Source: Limisphaerales bacterium (GTDB lineage: Bacteria; Verrucomicrobiota; Verrucomicrobiia; Limisphaerales; UBA11358). From it: a DNA stretch of 44,885 nucleotides. The stretch covers positions 1-44,885 of the forward strand of contig JANYCI010000340.1 in assembly GCA_025360325.1 (NCBI GenBank), in the 5' to 3' direction. The position numbers and the translations under genes are program-made. The notes under the pieces are model-generated. The model had not been told where the DNA came from. It saw only the letters and a list, made by a program, of their open reading frames with translations, and searched no databases. Of the stretch, positions 24,769 through 33,100 are shown piece after piece; positions within the stretch are counted from its first letter, which is position 1; every line of letters begins with the position of its first letter.

Positions 24769-25952
24769 AGTCCGACCAGTTCCAGCAGCCGTTTCAAAAC
24801 TATATCCGAGTCGAAAAATTCTTCCGCGATTGCCCGCGCACGTTTGGCGTGGTGCGCGTAGTCTGAATTCATCGCATCAATTGCGGCCAGCACGCTGTCA
24901 CTCGTGTCGAACGCAAACAGACCTTCGCCCGTCGGCAGTAAATTTTTGATGCCGCAGTCTTGGGCAATGACGGGGCGGCCGCTGGCAAGATAACAAACGC
25001 TGCGGTCGCTGAACCAGCCGCAACGCGACTGAACATAGCCGCTCTTGGCGAGGCCAAATTCCGCTTTCGACGTTTGGATGAATTCGCGATAGCTCGCGGG
25101 CGTGCTCGCTACGAGCATGGGGTCAAACAATTGCCAGCGGTTCGCTTGCAGCGCTGCCAAATCTTTCGTCTCGTCAGGATGAATCGCCAGTGCAAGCGTA
25201 AATTTTTCCGCCGTGCGCGTGGGCAAAGAAATAAATTGCCTCAGCGAATGAACTTTTTGGCCGTAGTTCACGCCATTGAAATCAATCGAGCCGTAGCCGC
25301 GCCAGTTGGCGATGGTCGTGAGCGCATCGTGTTTGATTTCGCGCGCGACTGGCCAGTGTTCCAGCACGACGGGTTGAAAAGTTTTCAGCCAGTTCAAACC
25401 GCACGTCGGCACAGGACATTCAATTTTAGATTTTGGATTTTGGATTTTGGATTTTTCGCCGCCGATGTTCTGCCCGATGGTGACGTGGTGCGTGTGCCCG
25501 GCGAAGCGCATATCAATCTGCTGCACCGCCTGCCAGAGCTGGTTGAACGCCGGATCGAGATCGAGATAAACGCGCACTGGAATTTTGGAAAATAAATTTT
25601 CGTCCGTGAGCAGCCCGGATATGTTCAGCAGCAAATCCGTGCGCGCAGCGATGCGTTTCAGCTCGTCATAGCTCAAGCCAAACGTGTCACGCGAACCGGC
25701 GAGCAGCAACGCGGCGTGGTCGCGCAAACCAAATTCGTCGCCGACAGATTGGAAGTAACGCGCGCTGTCCGGTTCAGCCAGTGCAGCGGACGCCGGACCC
25801 AAGGCTTGGGCTTGAATCGGCTCGATAAAAAAAACTTCGTGGCCGAGCCGACGCAGGCCGAGGACGTATTGCAGCACCGCCCACGTCGCGCCGCCTTGCC
25901 ACGGATCGGCGGCGATCATGCCGCTTACGATGATGGTGCGTTTAATTTTCAC
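24765..25952 (-). CDS. Glycosyltransferase-like protein (CgeB/GT-B type), paralogue 1
   Basis: The protein has 395 residues and starts at a GTG that overlaps the stop of the next paralogue (25949-25952). The N-terminal Rossmann-like half contains GGATWAVLQYVLGLRRLGHE then VFFIEPIQ, and the C-terminal half has SRCGWFSDRSVCYLASGRPV and GEGLFAFDT, typical of GT-B nucleotide-sugar binding halves related to CgeB proteins. Residues about 166-178 (EKSKIQNPKSKIE) are an in-frame heptameric repeat insertion absent from the neighbouring paralogue. Same family as the gene at 25949-27145 and the N-terminal half of the protein at 37068-39578. Probably transfers a sugar in the cluster's glycan; donor and acceptor unknown. 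Confidence 0.8.
   Translation of the reverse strand: MKIKRTIIVSGMIAADPWQGGATWAVLQYVLGLRRLGHEVFFIEPIQAQALGPASAALAEPDSARYFQSVGDEFGLRDHAALLLAGSRDTFGLSYDELKRIAARTDLLLNISGLLTDENLFSKIPVRVYLDLDPAFNQLWQAVQQIDMRFAGHTHHVTIGQNIGGEKSKIQNPKSKIECPVPTCGLNWLKTFQPVVLEHWPVAREIKHDALTTIANWRGYGSIDFNGVNYGQKVHSLRQFISLPTRTAEKFTLALAIHPDETKDLAALQANRWQLFDPMLVASTPASYREFIQTSKAEFGLAKSGYVQSRCGWFSDRSVCYLASGRPVIAQDCGIKNLLPTGEGLFAFDTSDSVLAAIDAMNSDYAHHAKRARAIAEEFFDSDIVLKRLLELVGL
25422..25456 (-). repeat. Heptameric short tandem repeat inside a coding sequence
   Basis: The plus strand reads repeated GGATTTT units (about five, first one imperfect). On the coding strand this gives KSKIQNPKSKI in frame. Such CCAAAAT-type heptamer arrays are usually intergenic in other bacteria. 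Here the array interrupts a conserved block of a glycosyltransferase without breaking the frame. Confidence 0.8.
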
Positions 25953-27145
25953 GGCAGCCCGAAACCGATTTCATCTGCCAGTTTGCGGATGATTTTATCG
26001 GCGTCAAAAAATTCTTCGGCGATCTCACGCGCGGCGCGGCAATGAAATTCGTAGTCGCGTGAAATTTTTTCCGCGCCTTCAACCGCTTCCTCCAAATTGC
26101 GAAACGCGAGCAAGCCTGCGCCCGTTTTGAGGTGCCGACTAAAACCAGTTTCTTGCACGAGCGCCGGACGGCCACTCGCGAGGTAACGCACCGTGCGGTC
26201 ACTGAACCAGCCGCTGTTGGTGTCCACATAAATGCCCTGCGCGGGCGAAAATTCGGCGGCGGAATTCTGGATGTAACTGCGAAATGAATTACAATCATGC
26301 GCCACTGATTGCGGTTCGATGACGCGCCAGCCGTATGCGAGGAGCGCGATCAAATCTTTTTTGTCCGCCGGATAGATTTGCAAGGCGATTTCAAATAAGG
26401 AATCGAGGAAACCAAGAACGTTCCCGCCTTCCTGCCTTCCTAATTCAAATCGGGTTTTTACGAGCCGGGGCAGTTCCAAAAGTTTCCGGAACTCGTGGCA
26501 CTTGAGGCCGTAGGTTTTTCCCGCGTGCGTGACCCGGCCGAACGCGCCGCGCCAACTGGCGATGGTGGTGAAGCGGTCGAACTCTTTTGGCGCGCAAACC
26601 GGCCAGTCGGTGAGCACGACGGGCGCGCGCGTGTGCCGCCAGTGGATGTTGCTCGTCGGAATCGGACAAGCGGGTGAGCCAATGTTTTCGCCGATGGTGA
26701 AATGAAAATCGTGACTTGTGAGCCGTAGGTCAGCGCCCTGCGCGTGCCAGAACTGCGTGAAACCGGGGTCGTCGTCGTAGTAAAGTTTGCAGCGGCACGC
26801 GGAGAAAATTTCCGGCTGCGTGATGTGGCCGCTCACGTTGAAGAGCAATGCGGATTCCTTGGCGCGCTTCACGAGTTCGGTGAGCGGCGGGCCGACGAGA
26901 ACTTCGTTGCCAGCAAGCAGCGCGGCGTTTTGCGAGAGACCAAATTGCACGGTGACGGCTTGGAAAAAATTTATTGAAGCGGCGTAAACGCCGCGCTCCG
27001 TCGCTGCCGGGAGTTGCTCGATGAAAAAAACCTCGCAGCCGAGCCTTTGAAATCCGCGCGCCCAACTCATGCGCGTCCACGCATTACCGCCGTTGCCGGG
27101 CTTGGTGGCCAGCGCGCCGCTGACGATGACGAGCGGTTTCTTCAC
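25949..27145 (-). CDS. Glycosyltransferase-like protein (CgeB/GT-B type), paralogue 2
   Basis: The protein has 398 residues and starts at a GTG at 27145, one base after the APS kinase stop. It aligns along its length with paralogue 1: GGNAWTRMSWARGFQRLGCE and VFFIEQLP near the start, FTIGENIGSPACPIPTSNIHW in the middle (paralogue 1 carries its insertion exactly here), and SGWFSDRTVRYLASGRPALV with GAGLLAFRN at the end. A GT-B fold with a nucleotide-sugar site in the C-terminal half is inferred. Local identity with its neighbour is moderate, so the duplication is not recent. It sits between APS kinase and paralogue 1 in one overlapping gene run. Confidence 0.8.
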   Translation of the reverse strand: MKKPLVIVSGALATKPGNGGNAWTRMSWARGFQRLGCEVFFIEQLPAATERGVYAASINFFQAVTVQFGLSQNAALLAGNEVLVGPPLTELVKRAKESALLFNVSGHITQPEIFSACRCKLYYDDDPGFTQFWHAQGADLRLTSHDFHFTIGENIGSPACPIPTSNIHWRHTRAPVVLTDWPVCAPKEFDRFTTIASWRGAFGRVTHAGKTYGLKCHEFRKLLELPRLVKTRFELGRQEGGNVLGFLDSLFEIALQIYPADKKDLIALLAYGWRVIEPQSVAHDCNSFRSYIQNSAAEFSPAQGIYVDTNSGWFSDRTVRYLASGRPALVQETGFSRHLKTGAGLLAFRNLEEAVEGAEKISRDYEFHCRAAREIAEEFFDADKIIRKLADEIGFGLP

Positions 27146-27146
27146 G

Positions 27147-27731
27147 TCACATTTTCAAATGAGTCTCGACGGCGACACAAATTTTTTGCAGGCAGGCGGC
27201 GATGGAATCACGGTCGGTGTGGAGGTCAAGTTCAGGCTTGAGCGGGGCTTCGTAGGGCGAGCTGATGCCGGTAAATTCTTGGATTTGATTCGCGCGGGCT
27301 TTTTTGTAAAGACCTTTCACGTCGCGCAATTCGCAAATGGCGAGCGGGGCGTTGACGAAAACTTCGACGAATTTTCCCGGCGGCAGTGCGGCGCGGATGT
27401 CGTCGCGCTCCTTGCGAAATGGCGAGATGAAGGCGGCAAGCACGATGAAACCCGCATCGGCGAGCACGCGGGCGACCTCCCCGGCGCGGCGGATATTTTC
27501 GTGACGGTCGGCGGCAGAGAAGCCGAGGTCGCGGCACAGCCCGGTGCGGAGAATGTCGCCGTCGAGCAGATAGACGAGTTTGCCGGATTCAAAAAGTTTG
27601 CGCTCCATCGCGGCGGAGAGCGTGGTTTTACCGGCGCCGCTCAAGCCGGTGAACCAGACGATGAGTCCGATGTGGCCGTGGCGCACGGCGCGTTCGGCGG
27701 CGGTGATGGGAGGTTGAATCATGGGCAGCAT
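27147..27731 (-). CDS. cysC: Adenylylsulfate (APS) kinase
   Basis: The protein has 194 residues; an ATG three codons downstream (27722) is an equally possible start. Walker A is GLSGAGKTT (29-37), followed by LDGDILRTGLCRDLGFS and the family blocks ENIRRAGEVARVLADAG and FISPFRKERDDIR, then FVNAPLAICELRDVKGLYKK and EFTGISSPYEAP. The enzyme makes PAPS from APS and ATP. No ATP sulfurylase or PAPS reductase gene is in the window, while a sulfotransferase is encoded at 34531-35772, so its job here is probably to feed sulfation of the cluster's product rather than cysteine synthesis (inference). Confidence 0.96.
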   Translation of the reverse strand: MLPMIQPPITAAERAVRHGHIGLIVWFTGLSGAGKTTLSAAMERKLFESGKLVYLLDGDILRTGLCRDLGFSAADRHENIRRAGEVARVLADAGFIVLAAFISPFRKERDDIRAALPPGKFVEVFVNAPLAICELRDVKGLYKKARANQIQEFTGISSPYEAPLKPELDLHTDRDSIAACLQKICVAVETHLKM

Positions 27732-27781
27732 ATGGCGGTGAACAATGACATTGGCGCATTCGTTGTGCGGGACACCAAGGT

Positions 27782-27862
27782 GGGGCGCGTCACTCCGTGC
27801 GCGCCGCCGACTGGAATAAAAGCGTTCTGGTTCACGACGGCGCGCACGGCGCGACGCGCCCC
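27782..27862. repeat. Intergenic palindromic repeat, GGGGCGCGTC family
   Basis: Arms at 27782-27806 (starting GGGGCGCGTCACTCCG) and 27838-27862 are inverted copies matching at 23 of 25 positions, with a 31-base spacer. It fills the 178-bp gap between the methyltransferase-fusion gene and cysC. The stem could form strongly in RNA and may attenuate or process the transcript. Sequence differs from the GGACAGGCG family elsewhere in the window. Confidence 0.75.
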
Positions 27863-27909
27863 GCCTGTCTCGCCGTTGCCAAGGTTGCTGTGATTTTTCA
27901 TACTCTTGG

Positions 27910-29973
27910 TCAGGCGGCGCGGATCACGATGGGTAGCGATTGTTTGTATTTCCAATGGATGCCGCACGCGGGAAAATTTCCCCCGCAGATTTTAATTTTT
28001 CCCAACCCGGCTTTTTTACATTCCGCGATGATGCCGACCTCGCTGAACGTCCGCATTTCGAGCGTGCTGCCCAGGCCGCCGTGAAACACCAAGTGGTCGA
28101 AGCTTTGCGCGCGACCGTCGCGCGTGCGGTTGTGCAGCACGAGCACAGTGTCTTGCTCGACGATTTTCCACTCATGCAATTCAGGAAAATGTTCCCGCGT
28201 CGCCTCGGCCTTGTCATACGGCACGGTGAAGACCACGAAGCCGCCGGGCTTGAGCAGCAGCCGGAGATTTTCAAATGCGACGGAGATCGGCGGCGGCACA
28301 TGTTCAAAAACATCCGACGTGATGATGAAATCCAGCGTGTGTTCCAGCTCCGCCGGAATTGCCGTGATGTCGAGGTGCGGTTCCTGATGATAGTAAGTGT
28401 TGGTGTAATTGAATTTCTCCGCCAGCGGAACCGCGTAGCCATCCCAATCCGTCATGCCAATGCCGGCAATGTTTTTTCGCACAGGAAAATCCGGGAGCGC
28501 AAGGCTCTCGCCAAACAGTTCCATCGAAAGCGCGTGAATGACCGACCGCCAGCGCAGCGTGGAACCGCAGGCCGTGCAGGAACGGCTTTCGCGGTCCAAT
28601 TTTTCAATCCGCATCGGCGAGGTTTTCCCGCAGATGTTGCAGCGAAAGGACACGAGGTCGTCAGGCGTCTCCGGTTTCGCCGGTTCCGTGACGGAGCGAG
28701 CGATTGTGATCGGCGGCAACGGTGCTTTGATGCCCACAAAAATATCCCGCGAACCGAACATCAGACCGTGCTGCTTGGCGTCGAGCATCCGAATCTCGGC
28801 GAATCCGCCTTTTTGCTCCATGAGATTCCAAACCCACGCGCGGTCAATGGTGACGGGAAGTTTTCCTTTGTATTGTTCCTCGGCCGTATAACCCATTTCC
28901 AAAAAACAAATTTGCTTCGTCTTCGCAAAGAGCCATTCCAAACATTGCACGCCGCGCTCCACGCTCGTCTGAATCATCAGCCATTGAAACACGGCGAAGG
29001 CCGAGGTCACGTCAAACTTCCGCTCCTGCGTGTCGCGCAAATAATCGTAAGCGTCGGCGGCGATGAAATTATTATTCTCCTTGCGGACAAACGTATCGAG
29101 CAATTGGGCGACGGCAATGTCCGGTGCGACCACATCCACGCCCTCCGCCGTGAAGCCCAGTTCGTGCCGCGCGAAATGGCAGAAGTAACCTGTGTTACAG
29201 CCCACGTCGAGATAGGTGACATTGTCCGCCACGCGGTTGCCACGCACGTCGCGCTCCGCAATGATTTTCGCCATCAGTTGCGTGCGCAGCAATGAGTCGG
29301 GACGCAGCACGCGCCAGTCTTTGCACTCTTCAATTTCTACCGGCTGATAAATCGTTTTTTCACCCGGATATGGCGCCTGCCCCTCCAGCCGCTCAACAAT
29401 TTCCAGCCGTCCAGCTTTCATCATCTCCGTCTCACATTCCGCGCAGAGCGAAACGGTTGCGGCATCGCCCGGCCACCATTTGAACGGCGTCTCGGCGGAA
29501 AGCCCGCGCAAGACCAGATAGCCCGTGGCCGCCGCGCGCTGGCAACGCTGGCAATTCATTGTGAGCGCGGTTTCAACCGCATCGGAATTTTTCAGTTGCA
29601 GTTGTTGCGCCGGTGAAATTTGCACCAGCACCACATCCAGTCCGCGCCGCGAAGCGTGCGTCCAGTAAGGCGCAATCTCGGAGCCGAAATAATGCGCCTC
29701 GTCAAACGCCACGAGCGTGCCGGGCGACGTCTGCTCCAGCACAGCGGCACACTCCGCCGTGGTCACGAAATGATTCAGCGCGCAGGTCAGCCCCTGCTGT
29801 CGGCAGCCGAGCAGGCGCAGGACGCGATAATTTTTATTCACAAACAGAACCGGCGCCTCGCTGCACGCAAACGTCAGCACCGGACGGCCCGCGCGTGTCG
29901 CCGCGTTGACCATCTCAATGAGCCGCGCGGATTTGCCCGCGCCCGGCAACCCGGTGAGAATCGTCAGTGACAT
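27910..29973 (-). CDS. Thymidine-kinase-like NTPase fused to two SAM methyltransferase domains with a zinc ribbon between them
   Basis: The protein has 687 residues. Domain 1 (1-190) resembles type II thymidine kinase: Walker A LPGAGKS (9-15), FDEAHYF (90-96) in place of DEAQFF, a downstream RRGLDVVLV strand, and two Cys pairs C141/C144 and C177/C180. Domain 2 (about 225-415) is a class I methyltransferase with TYLDVGCNTGYF (253-264). A zinc ribbon follows, C445/C448 and C466/C469. Domain 3 (about 495-687) is another methyltransferase-like unit with ITSDVFEHVPPP (551-562) and LLKPGGFVVFTVPY. A classic glycine-rich motif I is less clear in domain 3. I know no named family with this order. Its place in the glycan cluster suggests methylation of the chain or its precursors, with the NTPase acting as kinase or switch; both are inference. 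Confidence 0.82.
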   Translation of the reverse strand: MSLTILTGLPGAGKSARLIEMVNAATRAGRPVLTFACSEAPVLFVNKNYRVLRLLGCRQQGLTCALNHFVTTAECAAVLEQTSPGTLVAFDEAHYFGSEIAPYWTHASRRGLDVVLVQISPAQQLQLKNSDAVETALTMNCQRCQRAAATGYLVLRGLSAETPFKWWPGDAATVSLCAECETEMMKAGRLEIVERLEGQAPYPGEKTIYQPVEIEECKDWRVLRPDSLLRTQLMAKIIAERDVRGNRVADNVTYLDVGCNTGYFCHFARHELGFTAEGVDVVAPDIAVAQLLDTFVRKENNNFIAADAYDYLRDTQERKFDVTSAFAVFQWLMIQTSVERGVQCLEWLFAKTKQICFLEMGYTAEEQYKGKLPVTIDRAWVWNLMEQKGGFAEIRMLDAKQHGLMFGSRDIFVGIKAPLPPITIARSVTEPAKPETPDDLVSFRCNICGKTSPMRIEKLDRESRSCTACGSTLRWRSVIHALSMELFGESLALPDFPVRKNIAGIGMTDWDGYAVPLAEKFNYTNTYYHQEPHLDITAIPAELEHTLDFIITSDVFEHVPPPISVAFENLRLLLKPGGFVVFTVPYDKAEATREHFPELHEWKIVEQDTVLVLHNRTRDGRAQSFDHLVFHGGLGSTLEMRTFSEVGIIAECKKAGLGKIKICGGNFPACGIHWKYKQSLPIVIRAA

Positions 29974-30006
29974 AGGCGTGGTTGGGCGGTCATGGTTGCG
30001 AGGCGC

Positions 30007-30110
30007 GTAGCGGGACAGGCGTCCCGGCTGTCGCGTTTCAAATCTGGCTTAAAAAAGAATTTTCGGCCGGTCAAACCGCGACTAGACAGGCGAGACACCT
30101 GTCCCACTAC
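30007..30110. repeat. Intergenic REP-doublet-like palindrome, GGACAGGCG family
   Basis: Arms 30007-30032 (GTAGCGGGACAGGCGTC start) and 30085-30110 are inverted copies with four mismatches in 26. Each arm by itself holds a small GACAGGCG-type hairpin. The element lies in the 175-bp gap between the giant glycosyltransferase gene and the methyltransferase fusion. Related elements sit at 35395-35482 and 38324-38404, inside genes. Confidence 0.8.
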
Positions 30111-30148
30111 TGTTAGTAAAAGCCCATTTCGGAGTTTAGCTTTGGCAA

Positions 30149-33100
30149 TCATTTTTTCGCTGCGGATTTTTGGCGACGCCGTGAACGGGCAGATTTTGCA
30201 GATTGAGCCAGCGCCCGCCTCGTCGCTTCGAGATACGCGCGGCCAAATTTTTCATCCGGCTCCAGATGCGTGCCTTCGGCCCACTCATTCCACGCGTTGA
30301 GAAAAACCACGCGCTCGCCCGCAGGCCGCGACCGCGCACGGGCGATGGCCTCGCGCAGCCATTGTTCGTAGGCGGCGGGCGTGGAATTGTGGAGCACCAC
30401 GGCCTCGTCGCCGCGCCGCGCGGAATTATCCCACGCCGGACAAACAGTTTCGTAACGTGGGTATTTCACCGGCGCAGGATTCGCCAGCACCCGCCACGCT
30501 TTTTGATAATCGAACACACGGAGTTTTTCTTTGCCCGGAATTTTGATTTCCGCGCCGGAGTTGAACAGTGTCGTGAACTGCGGCGCGAACAAAATTTTCG
30601 CGTCGAAGCCAACCTGCGTCGCGTCCCAGCCCGCGTCCCAGCCGGTCTCGACACTCATCAGATAAATTCCCGGCAGCCCCGCCGCCGCGACTTCGCGCCG
30701 CCATGTCGCGATGGTGCGCGCCGGATCGGGCAGTTCGCGGCCTTGATACACGATGAACACCGGTTTGTCCGCGATGCGGATCGCGCGTTTGTCTGCGAAC
30801 ACCGGCAGCAGCCAGCGGATGTGATTTACGTCGTCTTCCGGCGAATACATCTGCGGCTGCAAAATATTTTGCGCCTGCCCGTCCCAGCGCCGCGACCACG
30901 GCTCATTCGCCCAGCACAAACAAAACGGAAAATCCGGCTGCCCGCTCGCGAGAATTTCATTCACCGGTTTTTCCAAAAGCCGTTTGCCGCCGAACCAGTA
31001 ATGGTAGTAGCAAAACCCGTGGACGCCGTGCGCGCGCGCAAGTTCGGCCTGCGCCGCGCGGGCGCGGGCGTCGCGTAAATCATAGTAGCCGAGTTCGCCC
31101 GGAACCTGCGGCTGATGATGGCCGGCGAACGCGGGCTTGGCGCGGCGCACGTTCGTCCACTCGGTGAAACCTTCGCCCCACCACGCGTCATTTTCGGGAA
31201 TCTGATGGAACTGCGGCAGATGAAACGCTATAAGCTTCACCGCGTCGTCGGCAGACGTGAGAGAAATTTTCTTCGCGCCGCGCAGATCAAAAATAACACC
31301 CGCTGATTCGCTGCGGAAAATTTCTTGGCCGCTGACCGCCAAGTGCGTGGCGAAATCTTTGTAATGTTCCAGCCACCACAGCGCCGTCGCGGGCAGCGCG
31401 AAAAATTCCGCGCCGCGCTTCCGCAATTTTTCCAGTTGCGCGATGGCCGCCTTGCTGTCCGCCGGATGATGCCCCGCATAAATGCCGTCCTTCGTCTGCG
31501 GAAAATGCAGGCCACTGCGCGCGGGAATCCGCAGCAACTCCTCGTCGCCACGGCTCACAACCACCACTTTGCCTCCGGTGTGCGTGGCGTTTTCCACCGC
31601 GCCCACGAACGCCGCAACGAGCCGCGAGTAGGCGAGGTGCGGCAGTTTGCCCGGCTTGATTTCACCCGCATCCGGCGTGAGCAATGTGCGCTTCGCTGGC
31701 TTCGCCAGCACCTGCGCCACGACTTGCGCGAGGCTTTCGCGCGCCGTCTCGCGTCCGTGCAAACCGACGATGTGCTCGCGTCCCGCCTGCGCCATGCGCG
31801 TCCACAGTTCGTCATCTTCGAGCAACTGAGTGATGCGCTGCGCAAAAAGATTCGCGTTGTCCGCCACGAAAATTTCCCGTCCGTCTTGCAAGCCAAAACC
31901 CTCCGCACCGATGCTGGTCGAGACCGTCGGCGTGGCGAGCATGAGCGCCTGCAACGCTTTTCGCTTCGTGCCCGCCCCAAATAAAAGCGGGATCACCGTT
32001 GCCCGCGCGTGGCAGATATACGGCTCAACCGTCGGCGTCCAGCCAACCATTCGCACGCTTGGCAGATTTTTTCCGAACGCGCGCACCGTATCGTCGAGTC
32101 CGTCGCCGATGATGTGAACCGCATGCCGCGCGAGCAACTCCGGTTTCACGCGTGGCAAAATTTCCCGGCACAAAAATTCCACCGCGCCCACGTTCGGCAC
32201 ATGGCGGAAACAGCCGACGAACACCAGCCCGCGCCGTTCACTCAACGGCACGGGCGAGACTGGCAAGTCCTCGTTGTCCGGCACGGGATGCGCGAGCGCG
32301 GCGTCGGCGCAAAGGTCGTTGATGAGATTGGATTCCTTCGGCGACACCGTCAGCACCGCGTCCGCCGCCGCGTAGGTGTTCAGCTCGCGCATCATCTCCG
32401 AGGCGTAATTTGTGTCGAGCAACTTGCCGTCGCCGCCCAGAAAAGTTCCGCGCGCGAGCCGCAAAAAATGCAGATCAATCGAATCCACCACGATGCGCGT
32501 GCGCGGCGACAACGTGCGCAGCGTCGACACGAACGGCTCTGCGACGTGCCACAGCCCGAACACCGCCAGATCAAAATCGCCGCCCGCGATCAGTTCTTTC
32601 ATCCAGCGGCCCGCGCCCGCGAACACCGCGATGCCGCGCCGTTCCAAAATCTGCGCGTAACGCAGCTCGAAATTTTCGTGGTGCGAAACGAACGTCACCG
32701 CCCAGCCGGCCTCCTGCAAAAAAACAATCGTGTCGAATACGCGCCGCGAGCCGCTGTCGCGGTCGCACTCCGGCATCAGCGCGCAGACCAGCACGCGGCG
32801 TTGCGCCGGGTCGCGCACGGACAACGACAGCCGCGCGGCGAAATCTTCGCGGTGCGGACGCGGCGATTGTTTCGTCAGTTCCGTGCGCCACCGCGCGAGA
32901 AATTTTCCGTGGTTCACGACCTGGTAGCGCTTCATCCCCTTGGCCGTATCCAGCCCCGCCGTGCCGCCCTCGCGATGCACCACCGCGCTCTCCGGTTGAA
33001 AATAAACTTTGCGCCCGGCGGCGCGCACGCGGAAACAGTAGTCCGTGTCCTCGTAATAACCCGGGCGAAATTCCGTGTCAAAGCCGCCGAGCTTCTCAAA

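Noticed and set aside
25422..25456. CRISPR-like repeat
   Set aside because: The units are seven bases long without spacers; this is a simple tandem repeat, and no CRISPR array or cas gene was seen in the window.
27910..28480. A separate gene for the C-terminal methyltransferase unit
   Set aside because: The frame is continuous with the upstream domains, with no ribosome site or start at the boundary.
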